From assembly GCA_963805305.1 (NCBI GenBank), contig CAWDTM010000005.1, positions 1-64,000 on the forward strand: DNA of 64,000 nt, in the 5' to 3' direction. Shown here one piece after another: positions 34,143 through 44,418 of this stretch. How positions within the stretch are numbered: the stretch's first letter is position 1; each line of letters opens with the position of its first letter. Both the position numbers and the translations under genes were made by a program. The notes below the pieces were generated by a model, which saw nothing but the letters and a program-made list of their open reading frames with translations, had not been told where the DNA came from and did not search any database. Source of the DNA: CAVXEH01 sp963805305. Lineage in GTDB: Bacteria; Chloroflexota; Limnocylindria; QHBO01.

Positions 34143-34952
34143 ATGCCAGAGGGCGACACGCTCTTCCGTACGGCCGCGGTCCTGCGCCGCGTCCTGGTGG
34201 GCCATGCCATCACGTCGGCCCTGGCACGTCCGGGGCCACTGGTGGCGCGCGTGCCGGACCTGTCGGTCCTGGTGGGACTCGCGGTGACCTCGGTGGAGGC
34301 GCGCGGCAAGCACCTGCTGATCACCGTGGGGGAAGGGCGCCATCGGCGCATCCTGCGGACGCACCTGCGGATGACAGGCTCCTGGCACTGGTATCGCGCT
34401 GGGGAGCGGTGGCGGCAGCCCGAGTCGCGCGCGACGGTCGTGCTGCGGACGGCTGCGGCGGTGGCCGTCTGCTTCAGCTGCCCCACGGTGGAGCTCCTGA
34501 CCGGTGCCGGACTGGCGCGCTCGCCGGCGCTGCGTCGCCTGGGGCCTGACCTGCTCGCGCCCTTGCCGGACCTGGCCGCCGGCGTTGCGAACCTCCGAGC
34601 AGATCCGACGAGGGCCATCGGCGCAGCATTGCTCGACCAGTCGCTGGTGGCAGGGATAGGCAACGTCGTGCGCAACGAGGCCCTGTTCATGGAGCGGGTC
34701 TCGCCGTTCGCGCTGGTCTCCGCCCTCGACGACGCGACCGTGGAACGCCTGCTGCGCCGCGCCGGCCGCATCCTCGCCACCAACCTCGGTGGTGGCAGGC
34801 GGGTCACCACCGGGGATCACCGGCCGGGCGCGGGGCTGTGGGTCTACCGGCGCTCGGGCCGGCCCTGCCGCCGCTGCGGGACGCCCATCCGCTTCGCCCG
34901 CCAGGGACCCCTCGCGCGGCACACGTACTGGTGCCCTTCCTGCCAGGCCTAG
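34143..34952 (+). CDS. nei: Fpg/Nei-family DNA glycosylase
   Basis: 269 residues. MPEGDTLFR supplies the N-terminal Pro nucleophile and Glu; the D-T after PEG is typical of the Nei side of the family. ARGKHLL holds the conserved Lys, QSLVAGIGNVVRNEALF (about 162-178) is the helix-two-turn-helix, and the C-terminal zinc finger is CRRCGTPI...YWCPSC with four Cys. It removes oxidised bases and nicks the strand. The endonuclease IV-like gene 4 kb upstream could act in the same repair route. Confidence 0.92.
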   Translation: MPEGDTLFRTAAVLRRVLVGHAITSALARPGPLVARVPDLSVLVGLAVTSVEARGKHLLITVGEGRHRRILRTHLRMTGSWHWYRAGERWRQPESRATVVLRTAAAVAVCFSCPTVELLTGAGLARSPALRRLGPDLLAPLPDLAAGVANLRADPTRAIGAALLDQSLVAGIGNVVRNEALFMERVSPFALVSALDDATVERLLRRAGRILATNLGGGRRVTTGDHRPGAGLWVYRRSGRPCRRCGTPIRFARQGPLARHTYWCPSCQA

Positions 34953-34980
34953 CCGCACGTCGCGGCGCGGCGGCCTCGTC

Positions 34981-35526
34981 TCAGTTCGCGCAGCCGGCCG
35001 GGGGTGAGCCGGCAACGTGCGGGACCCCGATCTGGACGTCGGTCTCGCGGGCGCCGGAGCCATTGGTTACGGTGATCTCGACCAGCAGCCCGTCGAAGAC
35101 CGCCAAGGCGCGCGCCGACGCGTCGGTGGCAGCGGAAATCCGCATCTGGCCCGTGAGGAAGTCGGCGACCTGGGTCCGTGCGCTGCCGGTGAACAGCACC
35201 GTCGGCAGCGCGAGCCAGGGATGGAGCTGGTTCCTGGGCAGCTCATCGACCGCACTGGGATCCAGGACCAGGACCCGCGAGACGCCGCTTCCGGACTGGC
35301 ATCCGAACAGGTACAGCCCGTCGCCGCTTGGCGCCTCGGACGCCTCGAACGGTGAATCGGCCGGGACGGCGGGAACACTGGCGCTCCACAGGAACGGATC
35401 ACGTCCGGTGAGAGCGGCCGTCGGCGTGGCCGGCGATGCCGTCGACCGGGGGGTCTCAGTCACGCTGGGTGCCGTCGCACACGCAGCGAGAGCCAGGCAC
35501 ACCACGAGGCCCCCAATGCGGCGCAT
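34981..35526 (-). CDS. Putative lipoprotein
   Basis: 181 residues from ATG 35524-35526, chosen because GGAGG lies 5 nt upstream; an ATG 12 nt earlier is in frame. Signal peptide with lipobox LALAAC, so Cys about 16 is lipidated. A Thr/Pro/Ser-rich stretch (about 20-45) is a wall-spanning linker. The rest has no family I recognise; it has two Cys (about 75 and 179). Convergent with the nei-like gene, whose stop lies 28 nt away. Confidence 0.65.
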   Translation of the reverse strand: MRRIGGLVVCLALAACATAPSVTETPRSTASPATPTAALTGRDPFLWSASVPAVPADSPFEASEAPSGDGLYLFGCQSGSGVSRVLVLDPSAVDELPRNQLHPWLALPTVLFTGSARTQVADFLTGQMRISAATDASARALAVFDGLLVEITVTNGSGARETDVQIGVPHVAGSPPAGCAN

Positions 35527-35636
35527 TGCGCCCTCCATGAACGAGCGGTGGCCAGAGTCCGCCGCCTCAACGGTCGTGGCACAGGGCCAAACGACACGCT
35601 AACGGCGTGATAACCGGATCGCGCCACCATCGGTCC

Positions 35637-36407
35637 GTGCAGGACGTTCAGCTCGGGCGCGTCGTGCGTGCGCTCCGCCGGCGGCGGGGCTGGCGCCAGT
35701 CGGACGTCGCTGCGCGTGCCGGTGTGTCCCGTGCCACCGTTTCCGTGATCGAACGCGGGCACCTCGAGTCCGTGTCGCTCCCGGCGCTGCGCCGCTGCCT
35801 TGGTGCACTCGAGGTACGCCTGCAGTTCGTGCCGCAGTGGCGTGGGGCGGATCTGGATCGGCTGCTTGACGATCACCACAGCCGGCTCCAGGCGTTCTGG
35901 AAGCATCGGCTCGAACGCTGGGGCTGGGTGGTCCTGCCGGAGGTCAGCTTCAACAGCTACGGCGACCGTGGTCGGATCGACCTGCTCGCCTGGCATCCCA
36001 CGCACCGCATCCTGCTGGTGATCGAGGTCAAGACGGAGATCGTCGATATCCAGGGCTTGCTCGGGCCGCTGGACGTGAAGCTGCGTGTCGCTGCGGGCGT
36101 CGCGCGCGGCCGCGGGTGGGACCAGCCCGCGACCGTGGTACCCCTCCTCGTGGTGGCCGAGTCATCCACGAACCGGCGCAGGATCGCGTCGCGGGCACCG
36201 CTCTTCCGGCAGCTTGCCCTGCGCGGACGTCGCGCCATCACCTGGCTACGACGGCCGGAATCCGGGGTGGCGGGCCTGCTGGTGCTCAGTGACTTGCCAC
36301 GCGCTCGTACCAGTAGCGCGGGGCGGCAGCCAGTCGTTCAGCCGCCGGTGTCGCAGCGCCCGGTGAGCGTGGAGCCGCCCCATTGGCCGGCCCGCATTGG
36401 TCGCTGA
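35637..36407 (+). CDS. XRE helix-turn-helix fused to a PD-(D/E)XK nuclease-like domain
   Basis: 256 residues from GTG 35637, or 266 from GTG 35607. HTH at about residues 3-55: LGRVVRALRRRRGWRQSDVA then ARAGVSRATVSVIERGHLES. The C-terminal domain contains SYGDRGRIDLLAWHP and, one strand later, ILLVIEVKTEI: a D...E-x-K arrangement as in restriction-endonuclease-fold proteins. This pairing occurs in toxin-like or defence regulators and in uncharacterised transcription factors. No partner gene (methylase or antitoxin) is adjacent. For the shorter start, CACCAT lies 6 nt upstream, matching the leaderless layout. Enzymatic activity is not shown. Confidence 0.7.
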   Translation: MQDVQLGRVVRALRRRRGWRQSDVAARAGVSRATVSVIERGHLESVSLPALRRCLGALEVRLQFVPQWRGADLDRLLDDHHSRLQAFWKHRLERWGWVVLPEVSFNSYGDRGRIDLLAWHPTHRILLVIEVKTEIVDIQGLLGPLDVKLRVAAGVARGRGWDQPATVVPLLVVAESSTNRRRIASRAPLFRQLALRGRRAITWLRRPESGVAGLLVLSDLPRARTSSAGRQPVVQPPVSQRPVSVEPPHWPARIGR

Positions 36408-36545
36408 GGCGCCTGCCGCTACTGGCACCAGCAGCTGACGACTCGGGAGGCCTACGGCCGCGCGGCGCCAGGCACGCAAGCAACTGACGAGTCGGACGAG
36501 CCGATGGCGCCGCCACGGCGGGGAGGGGCAATGCGGCGAGGGGGG

Positions 36546-37829
36546 TCAGGCGTCGATGCGGTTGATCTGGGCGCCAAGGGTGACGAGCTTGGACTCGATC
36601 TGCTCGTAGCCGCGGTCGACGTGCTCGACGCCGGAGATGACGCTGGTCGCCTCGGCGGCGAGCGCGGCGAGGACCATGGTCGCGCCGGCGCGCAGGTCCG
36701 AGATCTCGACCTCGCGCCCGTGGAGCGGCGTGGGCCCGGCGATACGCGCATGCCGGTCGTCCTCCACCTCGATCACCGCTCCCATCTTGTTGAGCTCCGT
36801 GACGTAGTCGAGGCGGTCCTCGTAGATCGTCTCGTGGATGGTCGAGTCGCCGTCGGCCTGGGTCATGAGCACGGCCAGGGGGGCCTGGAGGTCGGTCGGG
36901 AAGCCGGGGTAGGGCTGGGTTTCGACGTCCGCGGGCCGGTACGCGGTCGCGGAGCGCACGCGGAGCGTTCCCGCCCCGGCGCCGGCGCCGCCATCGGTCT
37001 CATAGGGAACGCCCATGCGGTCGAGCATCTCGAGGAAGGCGCCCAGGTGCGTGGGTTCGATCCCGCGGAGGGTCACGTCACCGCCGGTCACCGCCGCGGC
37101 AATGGCGAAGGTGCCCGCCTCCAGCCGGTCGCCGATGACCCGGTGCTCCACCCCGTGCAGCGCATCCACGCCCACGATCTCGAGCCGATGCGGCGCGGTC
37201 CGCTCGATCCTGGCTCCCATGGAGCACAGCATGGCGATCAGGTCGTCCGTCTCCGGCTCCCGTGCGGCGTTCTCGATGACGGTGGTTCCGTCGGCGAGGA
37301 CTGCGGCCAGCATCGCGTTCTCCGTGCCCATGACGGTCACGTACGGGAACTCGATGTGGGCGCCGTGGAGACGGCCCTGCGGAGCGCTGGCGAGGTAGTA
37401 GCCGTTCTTGTACTCGACCTCTGCGCCCATGGCGGTCATGGCCTCGACATGGAGGTCGACCGGCCGACGACCGATCCGGTCGCCACCGGGGTTCGAGATG
37501 ATCACCCGGCCGAACCTGGCGAGGAGCGGCCCCAGCAGGATGAAGCTGGCACGCATCTTCATGGCCGCCTCGAGCGGGATGAAGAGCCACTCGGCCTTCC
37601 CCGCGCGGATCTCGAGCATGTCGCCGTCGGCGCGTCGGACCTCGAAGCCGATGTCGCGCATCGTGTCACGCAGGATCGCGACGTCACTGATCCGGGGCAC
37701 GTTGTGCAGGAGGCACGGCTCTTCCGTGAGCGCCGCGGCCGCCATGAGCTTCAGGACCGCGTTCTTGGCCCCGGCAATGGAGACCTCGCCATGGAGCGGC
37801 CGCCCGCCGGTCACGATGAACTTCTGCAT
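36546..37829 (-). CDS. murA: UDP-N-acetylglucosamine 1-carboxyvinyltransferase MurA (Asp variant)
   Basis: About 427 residues from ATG 37827-37829. MurA catalyses the first committed step of peptidoglycan synthesis, adding enolpyruvate to UDP-GlcNAc. GAKNA holds catalytic K22. The active-site loop reads SNPGGDRIGRRPVD: Asp 117 stands where most enzymes have the fosfomycin-reactive Cys, as in mycobacterial MurA. RPVDLH, NPGGDRIG and IEDRLDYVTELNKMG confirm full family length. The start lies 7 nt downstream of a -10-like TAGACT; a GTG one codon earlier is also in frame. Confidence 0.95.
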   Translation of the reverse strand: MQKFIVTGGRPLHGEVSIAGAKNAVLKLMAAAALTEEPCLLHNVPRISDVAILRDTMRDIGFEVRRADGDMLEIRAGKAEWLFIPLEAAMKMRASFILLGPLLARFGRVIISNPGGDRIGRRPVDLHVEAMTAMGAEVEYKNGYYLASAPQGRLHGAHIEFPYVTVMGTENAMLAAVLADGTTVIENAAREPETDDLIAMLCSMGARIERTAPHRLEIVGVDALHGVEHRVIGDRLEAGTFAIAAAVTGGDVTLRGIEPTHLGAFLEMLDRMGVPYETDGGAGAGAGTLRVRSATAYRPADVETQPYPGFPTDLQAPLAVLMTQADGDSTIHETIYEDRLDYVTELNKMGAVIEVEDDRHARIAGPTPLHGREVEISDLRAGATMVLAALAAEATSVISGVEHVDRGYEQIESKLVTLGAQINRIDA

Positions 37830-37836
37830 CACGCGC

Positions 37837-37842
37837 AGTCTA
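37837..37842 (-). promoter_or_regulatory. Leaderless-type promoter of murA
   Basis: TAGACT on the minus strand, then 7 nt, then ATG. No Shine-Dalgarno. The hexamer and spacing are identical to those ahead of the gene starting at 8,933. Confidence 0.5.
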
Positions 37843-37874
37843 GTCGGCGCGGCGGCTCGTCACGACTGCCGCGG

Positions 37875-38201
37875 TCACGCGGGCCAGGCTTCCTTCCACT
37901 CGTGGGGCCCGGTGTGGTGGCCATCGCACAGGCCCACGCGGCCGCCCATGTGGCGCGAGGGCAGGAAGGGCTGCATCCCCTCCTCGAAGCGGGTGGGCTC
38001 CCGGTTGCAGAGCATGTAGCGCCGCTCCCGGGCCCAGGCGTAGAGGTGGTCCGAGGAGCAGAAGGCGTACCGCTTCGTGAAGTTCACGGTGTCGCCCGGG
38101 GCGGGGTCGGAGGCCAGGCCGATGGGGCCCGATTCCCTGACGATCTCGATTCTCACCGGCAGCTGCGGCATCCGCGCGCCGCAGTGGTCACAGGTCTGCA
38201 T
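37875..38201 (-). CDS. Small Cys/His-rich protein, possible zinc ribbon
   Basis: 108 residues. CDHCGARMPQ near the N-terminus, a mid-chain YAFCSSDHLYAWARERRYMLC and a C-terminal LCDGHHTGPH give several Cys/His that could bind zinc. No family recognised. It follows the next small gene on the same strand by 32 nt and precedes murA in the opposite order of transcription by 33 nt beyond its stop, so all may be one unit only in part, as murA has its own promoter. Confidence 0.55.
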   Translation of the reverse strand: MQTCDHCGARMPQLPVRIEIVRESGPIGLASDPAPGDTVNFTKRYAFCSSDHLYAWARERRYMLCNREPTRFEEGMQPFLPSRHMGGRVGLCDGHHTGPHEWKEAWPA

Positions 38202-38233
38202 GGGAAGTGGGTCGCGCTGGCGCCGCCATCGGC

Positions 38234-38527
38234 CTAGCCGAGGTAGTGGGCGCCGTCGTCCTCGCGGTGATTTCCGATGAAGTCCGGATCCAGCCGCGGA
38301 TCCGAGCCGATGGGCGAGCCCTTGTGCGGCTTGAAGTCGACCGGGCAGATGAACGGGTAGTCGCGGCTGATCTTGCGCAGCTCCTGCATGCGCCGGAACC
38401 CGTGGTCCGGGTTGCCCTCCGGACCGCGCAGGTGGGCCTGGTTGGCCTCTTCGCCGGTCATGGGCTCCGGGGAGGTCGCAGGGTCGTCGCTCATCGCGGG
38501 GTCGTCGCTCGCTTCGCGGTCGGCCAT
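38234..38527 (-). CDS. Small acidic hydrophilic protein, unknown
   Basis: 97 residues from ATG 38525-38527. The N-terminal half is Asp/Ser/Pro-rich and probably disordered (MADREASDDPAMSDDP). The C-terminal half contains FRRMQELRKISRDYPFICPV and PHKGSPIGSDPRLDPDFIGN, which look conserved, but I cannot place them. A TACCAT -10 lies 6 nt upstream. Likely transcribed with the Cys/His-rich gene downstream. Confidence 0.55.
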   Translation of the reverse strand: MADREASDDPAMSDDPATSPEPMTGEEANQAHLRGPEGNPDHGFRRMQELRKISRDYPFICPVDFKPHKGSPIGSDPRLDPDFIGNHREDDGAHYLG

Positions 38528-38533
38528 GGACCG

Positions 38534-38539
38534 ATGGTA
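38534..38539 (-). promoter_or_regulatory. Leaderless-type promoter of the small acidic protein gene
   Basis: TACCAT on the minus strand, then 6 nt (CGGTCC), then ATG. The region from here to 38,815 (about 280 nt) contains no gene I can support. Confidence 0.4.
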
Positions 38540-38815
38540 GCAGCCGCCGGCGACCTCGCATGCGCCGCGCACCATAGCCAGCGCGCGACTCCGACCTGCG
38601 TGGCGCGCCTGGTGGTCGCGGTACGACCGTCGCGGCGGCTCCGGGGCTCCCACGAACGACGCGATCGTGCTCAGCCGCAGCCCCGCGTCCCCGAGGAAGG
38701 GTCTGCGGAGCCGCGTAGCGCGCGCACCAGTCGCGCCGCGACCCTCGAGCGGTCATCCTGATTCGCGACGTTTGGCACTCCGGCGGGCGTGCGGCGCCCG
38801 CCCATGCTCGGGCGA

Positions 38816-39316
38816 ATGGATCCTGCCTACGACCCGGCGGCATGGCGCGATCTGTACGTCCTGGTGGGCGGGGCGGCGTCCGTGCTCACCGGGCTCATCT
38901 TCGTGGCGGTCTCGCTGCACCTGCGTCCCGTGGTGGCGGACCGCTGGCTCCGTGGCCGCGCCGAGTCCTCCCTCCTGGCGCTCATGACCATCGTCCTCAT
39001 CGCGGGCGCCGTGCTCATCCCCGGACAGCCGGCCGCGGCGCTCGGGGCCGAGGTCGTCGTGGTGGTCCTGGCCAGCCCGATCCACAGCATCCGCGGCCTG
39101 CGCCACCTTCCACGGGGGCGGGCCGCTGCCGCCGCGTCCGAGCTCGGGGTTGGCCTTGCCGGCAGCCTCCTGGGTCTCCTCGCCGGGGTGAGCCTCATCG
39201 CCCATTGGGGTGGAGGCCTGTGGCTGCTCCTGCCGGGCGGTGCGATCGGGCTCAGCTCATCGGTCTGGAATGCATGGCGGCTGATGGTGGACGTCGCCGC
39301 AGAGCCGATGGGGTAG
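38816..39316 (+). CDS. Four-helix membrane protein, tandem paralogue 1
   Basis: 166 residues from ATG 38816; ATG 38804 and GTG 38789 are in-frame alternatives. AAWRDLYVLVGGAASVLTGL then IFVAVSLHLRPVVADRW, followed by RAESSLLALMTIVLI and two more helices. The next gene has the same plan and conserved residues (W-x-D...G-x-x-x-V-L-x-G-L-x-F-V...L-H-L). No enzymatic motif is visible. The seven-base gap to the next gene implies one operon and perhaps a heteromeric complex. Confidence 0.65.
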   Translation: MDPAYDPAAWRDLYVLVGGAASVLTGLIFVAVSLHLRPVVADRWLRGRAESSLLALMTIVLIAGAVLIPGQPAAALGAEVVVVVLASPIHSIRGLRHLPRGRAAAAASELGVGLAGSLLGLLAGVSLIAHWGGGLWLLLPGGAIGLSSSVWNAWRLMVDVAAEPMG

Positions 39317-39323
39317 GTCGCGC

Positions 39324-39830
39324 ATGACCGATGCCGTCACCACCCTGGCGACCTGGCACGATTTCTTCGTCGTCTCGTCCGGTGCGACCGCCGTCCTGCT
39401 GGGCCTCACCTTCGTGGGACTGACCCTGCACCTCGAGCGCAGCTCGCTGGACGGCACCCGTCGCGGCCTGGCGACCGCGTCGGGCACCAGCCTGGTCTAT
39501 GCCTTCCTGACCTCGCTCACGATGCTCATTCCCCAGGGCGAGCCGTATGCCCACGGGGTGCTGATCAGCGTCATCGGCCTGCTGGGGCTGGTCTCTTCGA
39601 CCTATGCGCTCCGCCAGATCCAGCGCGACCCGGAACGGCACCTGGGGCCGGTTGCCGTGGTTCTCCAGTTCGGCATGCCGGTCGTGGCCACCGCGTCCCT
39701 GCTCGCGGCCGGCATCGCGCTCGCCTTCGGCTGGGCACCGGCGGTCTGGGTGATCGGCGGCGTCGTGTTCGTCCTGCTCGTTGACGGCATCCAGAGCGCC
39801 TGGGACCTGCTGCGCATCGGCTTCGTCTGA
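39324..39830 (+). CDS. Four-helix membrane protein, tandem paralogue 2
   Basis: 168 residues. ATWHDFFVVSSGATAVLLGL then TFVGLTLHLERSSLDGTRRG align with the preceding protein across the first helix and the following basic loop; the remaining helices also match in spacing. It ends 14 nt from the convergent atpC stop. Function unknown. Confidence 0.65.
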   Translation: MTDAVTTLATWHDFFVVSSGATAVLLGLTFVGLTLHLERSSLDGTRRGLATASGTSLVYAFLTSLTMLIPQGEPYAHGVLISVIGLLGLVSSTYALRQIQRDPERHLGPVAVVLQFGMPVVATASLLAAGIALAFGWAPAVWVIGGVVFVLLVDGIQSAWDLLRIGFV

Positions 39831-39844
39831 GCCGATGGCGCGGA

Positions 39845-40255
39845 TCAGCCCCGGGAGCGGCGCCTCACCGCGATCCGCTCCCGCATGAGGGCCGTCTGCA
39901 GGGCAGCCCGCACCCGTGCGATGTCCACCGGGTCACGAGCCTGCTCCAGCTCCGCCTCGGCCCGCTTCCGCGCGTCGATCGCCCGCTGCTCGTCGATCTC
40001 GTCGGAGTGCTCCGCCAGGTCGGCCATGACGACCACCTTGTCCGGGCGCACCTCCACGAAGCCACCGGAGATGAAGAGGATCTGCTCCGTCCCGCCCTTC
40101 TTGATCCGCAGCTCGCCCGTACCGAGCGCGCTGATCAGCTGGGTGTGGTGCGGCAGGATCCCCAGCTGGCCGTCGACGCCCGGGACGACCACCATGTCGA
40201 CGTCGTCGGCGTAGGCGCGCCGTTCGGGGCTGACGATCTCGAGGTGCAACGGCAT
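39845..40255 (-). CDS. atpC: F1Fo ATP synthase epsilon subunit
   Basis: 136 residues. N-terminal beta-barrel with MPLHLEIVSPERRAYADDVD, GVDGQLGILPHHTQLISALG and FISGGFVEVRPDKVVVMADL; C-terminal helical hairpin (RAIDARKRAEAELEQA). The subunit is part of the rotating stalk and inhibits ATP hydrolysis. It lies 128 nt after atpD, whereas most other genes of the operon are separated by 3-76 nt. That spacer holds no gene. Confidence 0.93.
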   Translation of the reverse strand: MPLHLEIVSPERRAYADDVDMVVVPGVDGQLGILPHHTQLISALGTGELRIKKGGTEQILFISGGFVEVRPDKVVVMADLAEHSDEIDEQRAIDARKRAEAELEQARDPVDIARVRAALQTALMRERIAVRRRSRG

Positions 40256-40383
40256 CTCCTACGCCTCCGCGGGTGCGAGCGCGGGCAGCGGCTGGCGGTG
40301 GACGGTGACGGGGCGGCGCGGGCGGCGTCGCCGGGCGTTGCATCGGCCGGGGAGGGTGTCGTTCGCGCCGACCATCATCGGTC

Positions 40384-41793
40384 CTACTTCATCCCTTCGG
40401 CGTTCTCGACCGCGTCCTCGATGGGCCCGGTCATGAGGAACGCCTGCTCGGGAAGCTGGTCGTGCTTGCCATCGAGGATCTCCTTCGTGCCGCGGACCGT
40501 CTCCTTGCGCTCGACGTACTTGCCGGGGCGGCCGGTGAACTGCTCCGCGACGAACATGGGCTGGCTCATGTAGCGCTGCAGGCGGCGGGCACGCTGGACC
40601 GTGACCTTGTCCTCCTCGGAGAGCTCGTCCATGCCCAGGATGGCGATGATGTCCTGGAGGTCCTTGTAGCGCTGCAGCGTGCGCTGCACCTCGCGCGCGA
40701 CGTCGAAATGCTCCTGGCCCACGACCCGCGGATCGAGGACCGTGGAGGTCGAGGTGAGCGGATCCACGGCGGGGTAGATGCCGATCTCCACGATCGAGCG
40801 CTCCAGGCGGATCGTGGAGTCGAGGTGGGCGAAGGTGGTTGCCGGGGCCGGGTCGGTGTAGTCGTCGGCCGGGACGAAGACGGCCTGCAGCGACGTGATG
40901 GACCCCTTCTTCGTGGACGTGATCCGCTCCTGCAGGTCGCCCATCTCGGTGGCAAGGGTGGGCTGGTAGCCCACGGCCGACGGCATCCGACCCAGCAGGG
41001 CCGATACCTCCGAGCCGGCCTGGGTGAACCGGAAGATGTTGTCGATGAAGAGCAGGAGGTCGCGACCCTGCACGTCGCGGAAGTACTCCGCCATGGTCAG
41101 GGCGGTCAGGCCCACCCGCTGCCTGGCCCCGGGAGGCTCGTTCATCTGGCCGAAGACCATGACCGTCTTGTCGATGACGCCCGAATCGGTCATCTCGCCG
41201 AGGAGGTCGTTCCCCTCGCGGGAGCGCTCGCCCACGCCGGCGAAGACGGAGTAGCCGCCGTGCTCGGCGGCGATGTTGCGGATCAGCTCCTGGATGATGA
41301 CCGTCTTGCCCACGCCGGCGCCGCCGAAGACGCCCACCTTGCCGCCGCGCTTGAACGGAGCGATCAGGTCGATCACCTTGATGCCGGTCTCGAAGACCTG
41401 CGACTCGGTCTCCATCTCGTCGAACTTGGGCGGCTGGCGATGGATGGGGAGCATCTCCTTCGCCTTCACGGGGCCCTTGCCGTCGATGGGATGGCCCAGC
41501 ACGTCGAAGACGCGGCCCAGGGTGATCTCGCCCACCGGGACGGTGATGGGAGCGCCGGTGTCGACCGCATCGAGGCCGCGAGCCAGGCCGTCCGTGGTGG
41601 ACATGGCGACGGTGCGGACCCAGTTGTTGCCGAGGTGCTGCTGGACCTCGACGACGAGGCTGTCCTGGCCCTCCACCTTCTGCCCGCCGGGGCGCTTGAT
41701 CTCGAGAGCGTTGTAGATCGCGGGGAGCTCCCCCGCGGGGAACTCGACGTCGACGACGGGTCCCGTGATCTGGATCACCGTTCCGGTGGCCAT
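40384..41793 (-). CDS. atpD: F1Fo ATP synthase beta subunit
   Basis: 469 residues, full length. P-loop GGAGVGKTVIIQELI (about 157-171), catalytic GERSREGND, DNIFRFTQAGSEVSALLGRM and the ALSPAVDP-like region YPAVDPLTSTS. It carries the catalytic sites for ATP synthesis. It follows atpG by 26 nt. Confidence 0.97.
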   Translation of the reverse strand: MATGTVIQITGPVVDVEFPAGELPAIYNALEIKRPGGQKVEGQDSLVVEVQQHLGNNWVRTVAMSTTDGLARGLDAVDTGAPITVPVGEITLGRVFDVLGHPIDGKGPVKAKEMLPIHRQPPKFDEMETESQVFETGIKVIDLIAPFKRGGKVGVFGGAGVGKTVIIQELIRNIAAEHGGYSVFAGVGERSREGNDLLGEMTDSGVIDKTVMVFGQMNEPPGARQRVGLTALTMAEYFRDVQGRDLLLFIDNIFRFTQAGSEVSALLGRMPSAVGYQPTLATEMGDLQERITSTKKGSITSLQAVFVPADDYTDPAPATTFAHLDSTIRLERSIVEIGIYPAVDPLTSTSTVLDPRVVGQEHFDVAREVQRTLQRYKDLQDIIAILGMDELSEEDKVTVQRARRLQRYMSQPMFVAEQFTGRPGKYVERKETVRGTKEILDGKHDQLPEQAFLMTGPIEDAVENAEGMK

Positions 41794-41819
41794 CAGTCTT
41801 CTCTGTACTCCCTTTGCTA

Positions 41820-42701
41820 TCAGCCGAGGGCCTCGGCCCCGGATGCGATCTCGATCATTTCCCGCGTGATGGTGGCCTGGCGCGTCTTGTTGTAGACGAG
41901 GCTCAGGTCGCCAATCAGCTCGTTGGCGTTCTCGGTGGCGTTGCGCATGGCGATCATCCGGGCGCTCTGCTCGGACGCGTTGTGCTCCAGCACGGCCCGG
42001 TACAGGTCAACCGCGACGTAGTGCGGCAGCATCTGGCTGAGGACCAGCTCCGGCGTGGGCTCGAAGAGGTAGTCCGCGTTCGAGAGGCGCGCCTCCTCTC
42101 CCAGCTCCGGCTGCTCGACGGGCAGGATCTGCCGCACCTCGGCGCGCTGGGAGAGGGTCGAGATGAAGGTGGTGTACGCGACGGCGATCTCGTCGTACCG
42201 CCCGGCGAGGAAATCCTCCGTCACGAGCCGCGCAATGGGGGTCACGTCGCTGAACGCAGGCCGGTCACCAAGGTTCGTGAAATGCGCCGCGATGGCGATG
42301 CCCGCCCGGCGCAGCCCATCGCGACCCTTGCGCCCGACCGTCACCGCGTCGACGACCGGCGGTTCGCCGTTCGCCGCGCTCGCGCGCTCCGCGGTCCAGC
42401 GCAGCGCGGCGCGGACGACGTTGCCGTCCAGGGCACCGGCCAGGCTGCGATCGGTGGTGAGCACCACGAGGCCAATGCGACGCACGGGCCGCCGAGCGAG
42501 CAACGGGTCCGCCTCCTCGGTGACGGCCGCCGCGACACGGCTCAGGACGTCGCGCAGCTCGTCGGAATACGGACGAGCCGCCAGGATCGCGTCCTGCGCG
42601 CGCTTCATCCGCGAGGCGGCCATCATCTCCATCGCCCGGGTGATCTGGGCGATGTTGCGGATGGAGCCGATCCTGCCGCGGATCTCCTTGAGGCTGGGCA
42701 T
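41820..42701 (-). CDS. atpG: F1Fo ATP synthase gamma subunit
   Basis: 293 residues. MPSLKEIRGRIGSIRNIAQI at the start and MIAMRNATENANELIGDLSL with YNKTRQATITREMIEIASGA at the end are the two coiled-coil signatures of the central shaft. The middle domain is normal in size. The start lies 3 nt after the atpA stop, indicating coupled translation. Confidence 0.96.
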   Translation of the reverse strand: MPSLKEIRGRIGSIRNIAQITRAMEMMAASRMKRAQDAILAARPYSDELRDVLSRVAAAVTEEADPLLARRPVRRIGLVVLTTDRSLAGALDGNVVRAALRWTAERASAANGEPPVVDAVTVGRKGRDGLRRAGIAIAAHFTNLGDRPAFSDVTPIARLVTEDFLAGRYDEIAVAYTTFISTLSQRAEVRQILPVEQPELGEEARLSNADYLFEPTPELVLSQMLPHYVAVDLYRAVLEHNASEQSARMIAMRNATENANELIGDLSLVYNKTRQATITREMIEIASGAEALG

Positions 42702-42704
42702 GGG

Positions 42705-44342
<1,638 letters not shown>

Positions 44343-44418
44343 CTGGTTTGTGTACCCTCTTCCCTCGCTGGTCGCCGCGGTTCGCGACGGCGTTTCGATT
44401 CGTGCCTGGTGCGCCGCC

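Noticed and set aside
38540..38815. Possible gene in the 276-nt gap before the tandem membrane proteins
   Set aside because: No ORF with plausible composition, and no RNA fold or terminator that I could support.
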